Part shown: positions 36,948 through 45,992 of the stretch, piece by piece
How positions within the stretch are numbered: the first letter of the stretch is position 1
How the letters are laid out: each line of letters begins with the position of its first letter
From: Solirubrobacterales bacterium
GTDB taxonomy: Bacteria; Actinomycetota; Thermoleophilia; Solirubrobacterales; Solirubrobacteraceae
DNA: 64,000 nt
Reading direction: 5' to 3'
Assembly: GCA_025963965.1 (NCBI GenBank)
Contig: JAOPZS010000080.1
Location: 16,790-80,789, forward strand
The notes under the pieces: generated by a model
The model's input: only the letters and a program-made list of their open reading frames with translations
Told to the model about the DNA's origin: nothing
Database searches by the model: none
Translations under genes and position numbers: made by a program

Positions 36948-38639
36948 GTGACGGAGACGACCGAACAGCTCGCCGAGACGCCCGACCAGGACGGTGCGTA
37001 TCCGCGGCTGAGCGATGAGCAGCTCGCGCGGCTCGAGGCGCAGGGTCGACGCCGGGCAACGCGCGAGGGGGACGTGCTCTTCCGTGAAGGCGACGAGCGC
37101 TACGACTTCTGCGTCGTGCTGGCGGGGAAGGTCGCGGTGATCGACGGGTATGGAAGTGCCGAAGAGCGTCTGATCGCCGTTCACGGGCCGCGGCGCTTCC
37201 TGGGCGAGCTGGGCCTGCTCGCCGGCCAGGCCGCCTTCTACACGGCGGTCGTGCGGGAGCCGGGCGAGGTGCTCGTCGTACCGGTCACGCGCCTTCGCGC
37301 CGTCGTACTGCAGGACTCCCACCTGGGGGACCTGCTGCTGCGCGCGTACCTCACGCGCCGGGAGCGGCTGATCGGTCTCGGCGCCGGGTTCAAGGTGATC
37401 GGCTCGCGCTCCTCACCGGACGCCAGGCGCGTCCGCGAGTTCCTCGCACGCAACAGGCTGCCCCACCGCTGGATCGAGCTCGAGCAGGATTCCGCGGCGA
37501 GCGCGCTGCTGCATCAGACCGGCGTCGCGCCGGAGGAGACGCCGGTCGTGATCTGGCACGGCGAGCTGCTCCGGAACCCGTCCAACGAGGAGCTGGCCCG
37601 CGCGGTAGGGCTGAGCGGCACCGCGGCTCCAACGGGGGAGGTCTGTGACCTGCTGGTCGTGGGAGCCGGACCGTCCGGGCTGGCGGCATCGGTGTACGGC
37701 GCCTCCGAGGGGCTAGCGACGGTCACGCTCGACGCCGTCGCCACAGGCGGTCAGGCGGGCACCTCCTCGAAGATCGAGAACTACCTCGGCTTCCCGGCAG
37801 GCATCTCCGGCGCGGAGCTCGCCGAGCGGGCGGCGATCCAGGCCAGGAAGTTCGGTGCGCGGATCGCCGTCCCGGCGCAGGCCGTCGGGCTGGAGCGCGA
37901 AGACGGCAGCTACCGCGTGCGCCTGGCCGATGACAACGAGCTCCTGGCGCGCGCCGTGATCGTCGCCAGCGGCGCGCGCTACCGACGACTGCCGGTCCCG
38001 CGCCTGGATGAGTTCGAGGCCACGAGCGTCTACTACGCGGCGACCCTGATGGAGGCGCAGCTCTGCGCGGGGGACCCGATCGTCGTCGTGGGCGGCGGCA
38101 ATTCGGCGGGCCAGGCGACACTGTTCCTGTCGCGCTATGCCACCGAGCTGCGACTCGTCGTGAGAGGTGACTCGCTCGATCGGGACATGTCGCGCTACCT
38201 CGCCGAGCGGATCGAACGGAGCGCCGTCGAGGTGCTCCTGTCGAGCGAAGTTCGCGAGCTCGACGGCGAGCGCACCCTGGAGGCGGTGGTCGTGGAGAAC
38301 CGCAGGACGGGCGAGCGCCTCCGCCTGCCGGCGAAGGCTCTGTTCGTGTTCATCGGCGCCGACCCGCACACCGGCTGGCTCGCGGGGGCCGTCGCGCTCG
38401 ACCGCAACGGCTTCGTGCTGACCGGGCCGGCCGCCGCCGCGGCCACGGGAGATCACGGCGATCCGCAACACCAGCCGCTGCTGTTGGAGACGAGCAGCCC
38501 GGGCGTGCTCGCCGTGGGCGACGTACGCAGCGGGTCGGTCAAGCGGGTGGCTTCCGCGGTCGGGGAGGGGTCGATGTCGGTGCGCCTCGTCCACGACTTC
38601 CTGGAGCGCGCCCACCAGCACCCGCACCACGTCCCCTAG
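36948..38639 (+). CDS. cNMP-binding / glutaredoxin-like / thioredoxin-reductase-like FAD oxidoreductase fusion
   Basis: A protein of about 563 residues with three parts. Residues 20-140 are a CRP-type cyclic-nucleotide fold (DVLFREGDERYDFCVVLAGK, then GELGLLAGQ). Residues 150-225 look like a redox-inactive thioredoxin/glutaredoxin fold (SRSSPDARRVREFLARN). Residues 235-555 are a thioredoxin-reductase fold with FAD motif GAGPSGLAAS, GGQAGTSSKIENYLGFP, NADPH motif VVVGGGNSAGQA and GVLAVGDVRSGSVKR. The usual CxxC is gone (VYYAATLMEAQ), so it cannot be a normal thioredoxin reductase. Start GTG 36948; 36924 is possible. A UBP zinc-finger gene converges on it. Confidence 0.85.
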   Translation: MTETTEQLAETPDQDGAYPRLSDEQLARLEAQGRRRATREGDVLFREGDERYDFCVVLAGKVAVIDGYGSAEERLIAVHGPRRFLGELGLLAGQAAFYTAVVREPGEVLVVPVTRLRAVVLQDSHLGDLLLRAYLTRRERLIGLGAGFKVIGSRSSPDARRVREFLARNRLPHRWIELEQDSAASALLHQTGVAPEETPVVIWHGELLRNPSNEELARAVGLSGTAAPTGEVCDLLVVGAGPSGLAASVYGASEGLATVTLDAVATGGQAGTSSKIENYLGFPAGISGAELAERAAIQARKFGARIAVPAQAVGLEREDGSYRVRLADDNELLARAVIVASGARYRRLPVPRLDEFEATSVYYAATLMEAQLCAGDPIVVVGGGNSAGQATLFLSRYATELRLVVRGDSLDRDMSRYLAERIERSAVEVLLSSEVRELDGERTLEAVVVENRRTGERLRLPAKALFVFIGADPHTGWLAGAVALDRNGFVLTGPAAAAATGDHGDPQHQPLLLETSSPGVLAVGDVRSGSVKRVASAVGEGSMSVRLVHDFLERAHQHPHHVP

Positions 38640-38903
38640 TCACACGAAGGCTTCGTCCACGTAGCACCACCGCCATGCCTCGCCCGGCTCGAACGAGCGC
38701 ACGATCGGGTGGCCGATCGCATGTGCGTGAGCGCGCGCATGACGGTTGGGCGATGAGTCACAGCAGCCGACATGGCCGCACGTCAGGCACAGGCGCAGGT
38801 GCAACCAGGGCGAGCCGAGACGAAGGCACTCCTCGCAACCCTGCGGCGTACGCGGAACGACCGGACGGATCGCGACGAGGTGCGGGCAGGCAGACGACGC
38901 CAT
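38640..38903 (-). CDS. UBP-type zinc-finger protein
   Basis: An 87-residue protein with the ZnF-UBP ligand pattern: C and H near the N-terminus (MASSACPHL), GCEECLR, LRLCLTCGHVGCCD, then RHARAHAHAIGHPIV, and EAWRWCYVDEAFV. Eukaryotic ZnF-UBP domains bind the C-terminal diglycine of ubiquitin; bacterial copies have no known partner. GAGAGGTGC precedes ATG 38903. Its stop lies directly against the end of the FAD fusion gene on the other strand. Confidence 0.85.
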   Translation of the reverse strand: MASSACPHLVAIRPVVPRTPQGCEECLRLGSPWLHLRLCLTCGHVGCCDSSPNRHARAHAHAIGHPIVRSFEPGEAWRWCYVDEAFV

Positions 38904-38984
38904 GCACCTCTCGGCTAGGCCGTCCTTGTCCAGTTTCCAGCCCGGCCTACCGACAGCGATCATGCGGCACGCCAGGGAGATGAC

Positions 38985-39746
38985 GTGACCAGCCTCGTGA
39001 CCGAGCGCTTCGCGCGCCCGGCCAGCACGCGCGACGCTCATGCGCTCGACGCCGCCGGGCGGCGCGTGGGCGATGTGCTCGCCGGTCGAACCGTGTGGTG
39101 CGCTACGTCTCTGCCTCGCGCCCGCGACGCGGCCGAGGGGCTGCGGATCCGCGTGGGCGCAGGTCCGGAAGGCGTCGCGGCCGGGCTTCGCGTCGCCGGG
39201 GACGAGGACCTGCTCGCGGTGGCCGAGCACGTCGAGGACATGCTCGGGGGCGCGACGGCCGGGTGGCCCGAGATCGGACAGCCCGAGCGCAGCGCCTACA
39301 CGCGAGCGGCCATGCACGGCGAGGAGATGTTCGCGGAGAAGGTCGGCGCCGACGACGTGTTCGTCGCACACGATTCGCTCAGCGCGATCGCCGTGGAGCA
39401 GATCCGCGAGCGCGGCGCGCACGCCGTCTGGCGTGTGCGAATCTCAGGCCGCTCGGCGGCGGCCGCGGTCGAGGCGCTCGAGTTCCTGCGCAGGTTCACG
39501 CCCGGCATCGACGCCTACCTGTTGACATGGCAGGGCCGTGGTCCTCGCGGCGAGCCCCTGGAGCGCGTCGGCGCGGCCCTGCCGTCCGCTGCGCTGCTGG
39601 CGATCAAGGAGTTCCCGGCACGCTTCGGTGGCGAGGAGCCACGCCGGCTGGCGTGGAGGATGGCGCTCGCCGAGATCGTCCGCAGCGACCGCGGTGAGCG
39701 TGTCGGCGGAACCCTGCGTCCCCGCCCCGTCGTGGCGGCGAGATGA
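38985..39746 (+). CDS. Hypothetical protein, possible lone GT-B N-terminal domain
   Basis: A 253-residue soluble protein with GRTVWCATSLPRARDAAEGL at the start, VGADDVFVAHDSLSAIAVEQ in the middle, then AHAVWRVRISG and DAYLLTWQGRGP. The AHD-to-WRVRIS sequence resembles the strand pattern at the end of the N-terminal half of TreT-like GT-B glycosyltransferases. No C-terminal nucleotide-sugar-binding half is present. I do not recognise a named family. It overlaps the following membrane gene by 4 bases. Confidence 0.5.
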   Translation: MTSLVTERFARPASTRDAHALDAAGRRVGDVLAGRTVWCATSLPRARDAAEGLRIRVGAGPEGVAAGLRVAGDEDLLAVAEHVEDMLGGATAGWPEIGQPERSAYTRAAMHGEEMFAEKVGADDVFVAHDSLSAIAVEQIRERGAHAVWRVRISGRSAAAAVEALEFLRRFTPGIDAYLLTWQGRGPRGEPLERVGAALPSAALLAIKEFPARFGGEEPRRLAWRMALAEIVRSDRGERVGGTLRPRPVVAAR

Positions 39747-40213
39747 GCTCGGGCGTTCGCTCCGAGCAGCCAGGTGCAGCGGTCAAGCCGGGGGCTGAGA
39801 GCCGGGTCGCTGCCGCCCCTGAGCCGAATGATCCGCGTGACGGGCGAGTCACGGAGACGGCGGTACTGACGTTGTGGGTGGGGCGGGTGGTGATCTGGCT
39901 CGTCTATGCCTTCGTCACGCTCGGCGCCCTGCTGCTGCTGATCGCGTTCTTCCTGCAGCTCACGGGCGCCAACCCGGCGGCGCCTTTCGCAGCGTGGGTA
40001 TATCGCAGCAGCGACGTGCTGCTGCAGCCGTTCCGCGCGTTGTACCCGACCGAGCGGCTGCACACCGGCAAATCCGAGCTCAACCTGTCGATCGTGTTCG
40101 CGATCTTCATGTACGGGCTGTTCGCCGTCCTCTTCTCCGTGGCCCTCGAGCACCTCGACCGCTGGATCCGGCGGGTGCGGCTGCGCTCAGGCGGGCCCGC
40201 GTTCGAACCCTAG
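39743..40213 (+). CDS. YggT-like two-helix membrane protein
   Basis: A 156-residue protein with a disordered first 40 residues, a long first hydrophobic segment (VIWLVYAFVTLGALLLLIAF), a linker containing VLLQPFRALYPTERL and a second helix (LNLSIVFAIFMYGLFAVLFS). The P-(F/I)-R-x-L-x-P linker resembles YggT proteins. Function unclear. It is coupled to the preceding gene and followed by a 56-residue membrane protein. Confidence 0.55.
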   Translation: MSSGVRSEQPGAAVKPGAESRVAAAPEPNDPRDGRVTETAVLTLWVGRVVIWLVYAFVTLGALLLLIAFFLQLTGANPAAPFAAWVYRSSDVLLQPFRALYPTERLHTGKSELNLSIVFAIFMYGLFAVLFSVALEHLDRWIRRVRLRSGGPAFEP

Positions 40214-40227
40214 GGAGGGCCTGACCG

Positions 40228-40398
40228 GTGCAGGCGCTGCTCGACGTCGTGGTCACGCTGCTGCTGGTGGCGCTCGAGTTCGCGTTCGTGGCTGTGATCG
40301 TCGCGCCCCACTGGACCTGGCGCGAGGTGCGCCGGATCGCGGCCGCCGCGGCGCACCCGCGCTTGAAACGCCCCGGCGGGGTCGCCGGGGTCTCCTGA
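40228..40398 (+). CDS. Small single-helix membrane protein (56 aa)
   Basis: GTG 40228 to TGA 40396-40398 encodes 56 residues: VQALLDVVVTLLLVALEFAF, VAVIVAPHWTWREV, then a basic alanine-rich tail. A GGGAGGG site lies about 8 bases before the start. It follows the YggT-like gene by 14 bases and is probably in its operon. No family recognised. Confidence 0.5.
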   Translation: MQALLDVVVTLLLVALEFAFVAVIVAPHWTWREVRRIAAAAAHPRLKRPGGVAGVS

Positions 40399-40434
40399 AG
40401 CCGGTGTCCGCCGCGTGCTCGGGTGCCCCGTCGA

Positions 40435-40989
40435 TCAGCCGGTTCGAGCCGTTGACACGATCGAACCGCGCTCGTGCGCGAGCAGCCAGCGCTTTCGCTC
40501 GAGCCCGCCCGCGTAGCCGACGAGGGAGCCCGTCGAGCCGATCACGCGGTGGCAGGGCACGATGATCGCGAACGGGTTACGGCCGTTCGCGAGCCCCACG
40601 GCGCGAGCGGCGCCGGGCCTGCCGATGGTGTGCGCGATCTCCCCGTAGGAGCAGGTCTGGGCGAACGGGATGCGCCGCAGCGCCGCCCACACGGTCCGGC
40701 GGAACTCGCTTCCCCGCATGCGCAGCGGCAGGTCGAAGACGCGACGCTCCCCGGCGAAGTACTCCCCGAGCTGGCGGGTCGTCTCGGCGAACGGCTCAGC
40801 CGCCGTGCGCCAGTCGCAGCGGATCTCATGGCTCCAGCGCTGCCCATCCATCCAGACCGCCCACAGTGCCCGCTCGTCACCCGCGAGGAGCAGGGCTCCG
40901 ACGGGGCTCTCCACGCGCGTGTAGAGCGCCGCGGCGAGCGGGTCCGCGCCGCGGCGCGCAAGCTGACTGCCGGCGGTGGCGGGACTCAC
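40435..40989 (-). CDS. ogt: Methylated-DNA-protein cysteine methyltransferase (Ogt/MGMT)
   Basis: A 184-residue protein with active-site PCHR in FAIIVPCHRVIG, DNA-binding helix TCSYGEIAHTIGRPGAARAV, and GGLERKRWLLAHE at the end. It removes methyl groups from O6-methylguanine by suicide transfer. GTG 40989 overlaps the AlkA-fusion stop by 4 bases (GTGA); a longer frame upstream is low-complexity. Confidence 0.92.
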   Translation of the reverse strand: MSPATAGSQLARRGADPLAAALYTRVESPVGALLLAGDERALWAVWMDGQRWSHEIRCDWRTAAEPFAETTRQLGEYFAGERRVFDLPLRMRGSEFRRTVWAALRRIPFAQTCSYGEIAHTIGRPGAARAVGLANGRNPFAIIVPCHRVIGSTGSLVGYAGGLERKRWLLAHERGSIVSTARTG

Positions 40990-42497
40990 GCGGCCAGCTC
41001 CAGCCGCCGCCCGCCTCTCGCCGCCGGCGTTCGCGGCAGCGCACCGGCGAGGCTCGCCCACAGATGCTGCGTGGCGTAGGCGCGGTACGGGCGCCAAAGC
41101 TCGGCGCATCCCTCGAGATCGACGCCCGTGACTCCCGGGCGCAGCGATTCGAGCGCTCGGCGAACGCCGAGGTCGCCCGCCGGAAACGCGTCGGGGTCGC
41201 CCAGCGCGCGCATCGCGACGTAGCCGGCCGTCCACGGCCCGATGCCCGGCAGGGAGAGCAGCACGGTGACGCTCTGTGCGCGGTCGGCTCCCTCGTCGAG
41301 GACCAGCTCGCCACTAGCGACCGCCGAGGCCACGCGGACGAGCGTCGCCCCCCGGGCGCGCGGCAGCGGCAGATCGGCCGCGTCGAGCGCCGCGAGCGTC
41401 ACCGGCGAGGGGAAGAGGTGGGTGACCTCGCCGACGGGCCTGACGAGGGGCTTGCCCCAGCTCGACACGAGGCGCCCGGCGAGCGTGCGCGCGCCGGCGA
41501 GCGAGACCTGCTGTCCCAGCACCGCCCGGATCGCCAGCTCGGCCCCGTCGGTGTGACCGGGCACGCGCCGCCCGGGCTGGTCACGGACGAGCGCGCCGAT
41601 CACTGGATCGCCGCCGAGGCGCTTGAGGATGCTGTGTGGGTCGGAGTCGAGATCCAGCAGGCGGCGGCTGCGGCTGATCGCTGCTCCCAGGTCGCGCAGG
41701 TCCTCCAGCCAGAAGGTCGCCCGCACGTGCTCCTGCCCGAGGGTGAGCTCGACCACGCCCTCGCCCCGCGGCAGGGAGAGGCTGCGACGGTATCCGCCGG
41801 GAAGAGCCTGCTCGACGCCCGGCACGGCCCGGGCAGCCAGGAACGCGAGCAGGCCGGCGCCGTCGAACGGCGTGCGGTAGGCCAGGCGCACCGTCACCCC
41901 GCCCGCCGGTGCGCCCGCCGCGCCGCCAGAGGCACCGGCCGTGCGCCCTGCGCGCAGCTCGCGCGGTGTCCGGTCGAAGACCTGGCGCATCGTCGTGTTG
42001 AACTGCCTGACGCTTGCGAATCCGGCCGTCAACGCTAGCTCGCCGATGCCGAGGTCGCTCGTCTCGAGCAGTACACGTGCGGTCTGTGCACGCTGCGCGC
42101 GTGCCAGCGCGAGCGGGCCGGCGCCGAGCGCCTGCAGCAGGCAGCGGTGCAGGTGACGCTCGCTGTAGCCGAGCCGCGCGGCGAGGCCATTGACGCCTTC
42201 GCGCTCGACCACACCGCCGGCGATCAGCCGCATCGCCCGCCCGACGAGGTCGGCTCGCGTGTCCCAGTCGGGCGAGCCGGGCGCCGCGTCCGGACGGCAG
42301 CGCTTGCAGGCGCGAAACCCCGCCGCCTGAGCCGCGGCGGCGGTCGGGAGGAAGCGCACGTTCTCCTGCTTGGGGGTTCGCGCCGGGCAGCTCGGGCGGC
42401 AGTAGACGCCGGTTGAGGTTACGGCCGTGATGAACCAGCCGTCGAAACGGCCATCCTTGGCGGTGATCGCCGCGTAACAGTGAGCGAAGTCGAGCAC
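40986..42497 (-). CDS. Ada-AlkA fusion: Ada zinc domain, AraC-type HTH and DNA-3-methyladenine glycosylase
   Basis: A 503-residue protein. The N-terminal Ada zinc domain has C33, C37, C64 and C67 (VYCRPSCPART, FRACKRCRPD). An AraC-type helix-turn-helix follows at about 80-180. The AlkA glycosylase has hairpin-helix-hairpin LLSLPGIGPWTAGYVAMRAL and catalytic Asp in FPAGDLGVRRAL. The first part senses methyl phosphotriesters and activates transcription; the second excises alkylated bases. With Ogt downstream it makes a two-gene adaptive response. Confidence 0.92.
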   Translation of the reverse strand: MLDFAHCYAAITAKDGRFDGWFITAVTSTGVYCRPSCPARTPKQENVRFLPTAAAAQAAGFRACKRCRPDAAPGSPDWDTRADLVGRAMRLIAGGVVEREGVNGLAARLGYSERHLHRCLLQALGAGPLALARAQRAQTARVLLETSDLGIGELALTAGFASVRQFNTTMRQVFDRTPRELRAGRTAGASGGAAGAPAGGVTVRLAYRTPFDGAGLLAFLAARAVPGVEQALPGGYRRSLSLPRGEGVVELTLGQEHVRATFWLEDLRDLGAAISRSRRLLDLDSDPHSILKRLGGDPVIGALVRDQPGRRVPGHTDGAELAIRAVLGQQVSLAGARTLAGRLVSSWGKPLVRPVGEVTHLFPSPVTLAALDAADLPLPRARGATLVRVASAVASGELVLDEGADRAQSVTVLLSLPGIGPWTAGYVAMRALGDPDAFPAGDLGVRRALESLRPGVTGVDLEGCAELWRPYRAYATQHLWASLAGALPRTPAARGGRRLELAA

Positions 42498-42633
42498 GCG
42501 GCCAGCATCGCACGGCAGGGGCGGGATTTCTCGCCGTCATCGGACATCACCGCCGGACCCCCCCGCTGGTCCAATCGTGCGGTGTTTGCGCAGGGCCCCG
42601 GTCGTCTCTGCGCCGTGAAGGCGAGGAGCGCCG

Positions 42634-44943
42634 TCACGTTCCGGGCGCCTGATGCCCGCGCGATTTGGCTGCGCGGCGCATCGCGCCCGGAGGCATCGCA
42701 AGCAGCACCCTCAGCGCCGCGCGCGGCGAACGTGCGATCAACGCCCGCCGAAGCGCTGCGCGGCCGCGGGGCTGCGAACGCCGCCCCGGGGGGCCGTAGC
42801 GACGGTCACGCAGCGCCGCCAGATAACCGGCCGCGTTCTCCTCTCCGGCCTCTCGCATGCGGCGCTCGAGCTGCGCGAGCGTCGTCGTGCTCGCGGAGCG
42901 GCCGAGCTTCTCGAGCACACGACGCAGCTCCGCCACCGCTGCGGCGCTCTCGCCGGCCAGGGCCCCGCGCAGACGCAGGTGACCGCGCAGCCACAGGCAA
43001 CCCAGCGCGAAAGCGGCGAGCGCGGCCGCAGCCAGAGCCGCGTCGAGCCCGCTCGGGCCGCCCGCACGACGCGGTCCCGGCGTGATGGTTGTGGGGCTGC
43101 CGGCGGGCCGTCCCGCCTTGGCCCCGCCGGAGGGTTCGCGGCCGAGGACCTCGTTCTTCGCGCTCGTTGAGCTTGCCGCGCCCGCGAGCGCGATCGGAGC
43201 GGGCGGGGTCGGATCGAACGAGATCCAGCCGATGCCGGTGAAGAACACTTCAACCCAGGCGTGCGCATCGACCGCACGGATCTTCCAGGTGGCTGAGACG
43301 GGGTCGTACACCGTCGGGCTGAACCCCGAGGCGACGCGTGCCGGGACCCCGTCCATGCGCAGCATCAACGTCATCGCGCCCGAGAACTGCTCGCAGTAGC
43401 CGCGGCGCTGTTCGAACAGGAACGCCTCGAGCGGGTAGCGCGCCGTCGGCACGTGTTCGTCGTAGCGGTAGTTCCTGACGAGGTAGCGTTGAACCCGGGC
43501 CGCGATGTCGTAGCTGCTCCGAGCTCCGGCGGCGAGACTGCGTGCGAGCCGGAACATCTGGCCATACGGCGAGGCTTCGACACGCGACGCCGCAGTGTGG
43601 TCGGCGCTCAGCGCCAGTCCGGGCGCCGGCGGCCCGACCGGGCTCGCAGCCGTGCTCCCGCCGGCGGCCGAGCGCGTTCCGATCAACCCCGAGGCCGAAG
43701 GCGCCGGCAGCTCGAAGCGGGCGTACGGCAGATATGCCCGCGGGAAGGCGCGCGGCACGCGCCGCAGCTCCGCGACGGCCGGCCGCGGCCGGTAGGAGGA
43801 GACGGCGTAAACACCCGAGCTGACCACCGAGCCCGCTGCGAGCGTGCCGTCGGCTTCGCGGCTGACGAGCGGTGTGACCGTCGACTTCCAGTCGACGCCG
43901 AGCGCCAGCCCGTCGCCTCCGACCAGCAGCCGTGAGCGCAGGCCGTCGAGCGTCACCGTGTCGCGCGTGACCCAGCCATCCCGGCGAAGCCCGGCGCCGA
44001 CGTCGAGCCGTGTGACGCCGGGCGCGGCACCCGAGCGTAGGAAGCGCAGGCCGTCGAAACGGTCGAGGGAGGTGATGCGGAGCAGCCCCGGATGGCGCTC
44101 TGCGACCGTGAACATCGTCGCTTCGGTGCGAGGCCATGTGATCGGCCCGTACACCTGGTCCCATTGGAAGCTCGCGACGGCGGAGCCCGCCCCGGGCGTT
44201 TCGCGGAAGCCGATCCAGGCGCTCGAGGAGCTGAGCGCTGGGCGCAGCGCGAGCGCCACGAGCGCCGGCAGGATCAGCCAGCGCGCCGCGCGCGCTGCCC
44301 CTCCCGCGCCGGCGGCTGGCGCCCACAGCCAGGCGGCGATCAGCACCAGCAGCACCAGTCCCCGCAACCCCGGCTCGGGCTGCGCCGTGTTCGCCGCCCC
44401 GGTCAGCAGCAGGGCGAGGAGCAGCGACAGCGCCGCTCCGCGCCGCCCACGCATTCCCTTCGCCGCCGGCCAGAAGCACAGAGCGCCGGCGGCGAGAAGC
44501 ACGACCGGAACGATCAGCAGCACGACCAGTCGCGACCACCTGTCCCCGCCGCGGTACGGCCAGAGCCATGCACCGATGCCGTCCACACCTTCCCCGACGT
44601 GCTGCCCGAGCAGCGACCATCCCGCCGGAGCGAGCATGTGCGCGGGCACGCCGATCGCAAGCAGCGCGAGACCGAGCGTAGCGACCAACGCGAGCGGCCT
44701 CGCCACCCCGGGAAGCGCCGGGCGATCATCCCGCCGGCGTATCGACAGCGTCGAGCAGCCGGCCGTCACGACAGCGGCGACCGCGAGCAGACGGCCGGCC
44801 GGCGGATGGATCAGCAGTTCGGCGTACTGCAGGGATGCGAACGCCGCGAGCCCGAAGAAGGCACCGGCGCGCAGCGCGCCGCGCTCGCGCACGCCCACCA
44901 GCGCGGGACGCAGCGAAAGGCCGCGCATGGCAGATGCGCTCAT
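42634..44943 (-). CDS. Transglutaminase-like membrane protein (TgpA type)
   Basis: A 769-residue protein with a block of N-terminal membrane helices, an outside transglutaminase core and one C-terminal helix (LDAALAAAALAAFALGCLWL). The core shows catalytic Cys in GYCEQFSGAMTLMLR, His in RAVDAHAWVEVFF and Asp in WISFDPTPP. It starts at ATG 44943, overlapping the DUF58 stop. MoxR-DUF58-transglutaminase sets are common and of uncertain function. Confidence 0.88.
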   Translation of the reverse strand: MSASAMRGLSLRPALVGVRERGALRAGAFFGLAAFASLQYAELLIHPPAGRLLAVAAVVTAGCSTLSIRRRDDRPALPGVARPLALVATLGLALLAIGVPAHMLAPAGWSLLGQHVGEGVDGIGAWLWPYRGGDRWSRLVVLLIVPVVLLAAGALCFWPAAKGMRGRRGAALSLLLALLLTGAANTAQPEPGLRGLVLLVLIAAWLWAPAAGAGGAARAARWLILPALVALALRPALSSSSAWIGFRETPGAGSAVASFQWDQVYGPITWPRTEATMFTVAERHPGLLRITSLDRFDGLRFLRSGAAPGVTRLDVGAGLRRDGWVTRDTVTLDGLRSRLLVGGDGLALGVDWKSTVTPLVSREADGTLAAGSVVSSGVYAVSSYRPRPAVAELRRVPRAFPRAYLPYARFELPAPSASGLIGTRSAAGGSTAASPVGPPAPGLALSADHTAASRVEASPYGQMFRLARSLAAGARSSYDIAARVQRYLVRNYRYDEHVPTARYPLEAFLFEQRRGYCEQFSGAMTLMLRMDGVPARVASGFSPTVYDPVSATWKIRAVDAHAWVEVFFTGIGWISFDPTPPAPIALAGAASSTSAKNEVLGREPSGGAKAGRPAGSPTTITPGPRRAGGPSGLDAALAAAALAAFALGCLWLRGHLRLRGALAGESAAAVAELRRVLEKLGRSASTTTLAQLERRMREAGEENAAGYLAALRDRRYGPPGRRSQPRGRAALRRALIARSPRAALRVLLAMPPGAMRRAAKSRGHQAPGT

Positions 44944-45992
44944 GCCGCGCTCGCCGCGACCCGTCCGGCGGGCTGCACGGCGCAGCCCGCGACGTCGAAC
45001 AGCGTTCGCCGGTCGCCGCGCGGCATCGGCGAGACCGTGCAGCACACGACGCCCGCCCCGGTTCGTTCGGCGTGCGGGCGACGGGCCCCGACCCAGATCA
45101 CCGATCGCGCCCGTTCCGCGACCGCCCAGGCAGGCCGCCCGCCCGCCGCGACGGTCGCGAGCCGTGCATGCAGATACGGCCAGGAGACGAGATCGGGTCG
45201 GATCGCCTGAGCCTCCTGGGACCCGGGCAGCAGCAGAGAGCATCCACCGAGGCCGGCGATGCCGACGCACAGCGACGCCGCCGCGCGCACCGCCATGTCG
45301 AGCGCCTCGCCGCTCACCGGGGCACCGGCGTCGAGCACGATCATGAAGGGCATGTCCTCCGCGTCGCGCTCCGCGCGCCGCTCGACGAGCTCGCCGACGC
45401 GGGCTGCGGTCAGCCAGTGGATGCGCGAGGCGGGGGCGCCGGGCCGGTAGGGGCGCAGGCCCTCGACATCAGGGCCGTCGTCGAGGAGCGCTCGCGCGCG
45501 CCCGAGCCCGAGGGCGCGGTCGAGCTGCTCGCGGTGGATGCGCTCGACGCGGGGCAGCACGAGGATGCGCCCGCGCGCGGAGCGCAGCTCGCGCCTGCAG
45601 ATGCCGAACGGATCGCCGACGCGCACCGTCGCCGGGCCGACGAGATGCTCCCCACGGCGCTCCGGGCGCAGCGCCAGCTCCTGCACCGTGCCGCGGAACG
45701 ACACGGGCCGCCAGGCAGTGCCGGGCAACGGCTGCAGCTCGCCGCGGCTGAGCGCGAGCGCCCAGCCACCGGCCCGCACCGTCAGCGCGGCCGGCAGGCC
45801 CTCTTCCACGCTCGCCTCGTCGAGCTCGAGCGCCACGACGGCGCGGCGGGCCGCGATCCGCACGCTGATCTCGGCGGCGAGCGCCAGCACCAGCAGCGCG
45901 ATGCCCGGGACGTACAGCGGCGAGACGGCGAAGCCACCGGCGAGCACGGTCAGTCCAAGCCCCAGCGCCGCGATCCGCGACGCGCGGCTCAC
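44940..45992 (-). CDS. DUF58 domain protein
   Basis: A 350-residue protein with two N-terminal helices and the DUF58 core (ILVLPRVERI, then DVEGLRPYRPGAPASRIHWL). It is coupled by 4-base overlaps to MoxR upstream and transglutaminase downstream. DUF58 proteins are usually partners of MoxR ATPases. Confidence 0.88.
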   Translation of the reverse strand: MSRASRIAALGLGLTVLAGGFAVSPLYVPGIALLVLALAAEISVRIAARRAVVALELDEASVEEGLPAALTVRAGGWALALSRGELQPLPGTAWRPVSFRGTVQELALRPERRGEHLVGPATVRVGDPFGICRRELRSARGRILVLPRVERIHREQLDRALGLGRARALLDDGPDVEGLRPYRPGAPASRIHWLTAARVGELVERRAERDAEDMPFMIVLDAGAPVSGEALDMAVRAAASLCVGIAGLGGCSLLLPGSQEAQAIRPDLVSWPYLHARLATVAAGGRPAWAVAERARSVIWVGARRPHAERTGAGVVCCTVSPMPRGDRRTLFDVAGCAVQPAGRVAASAA

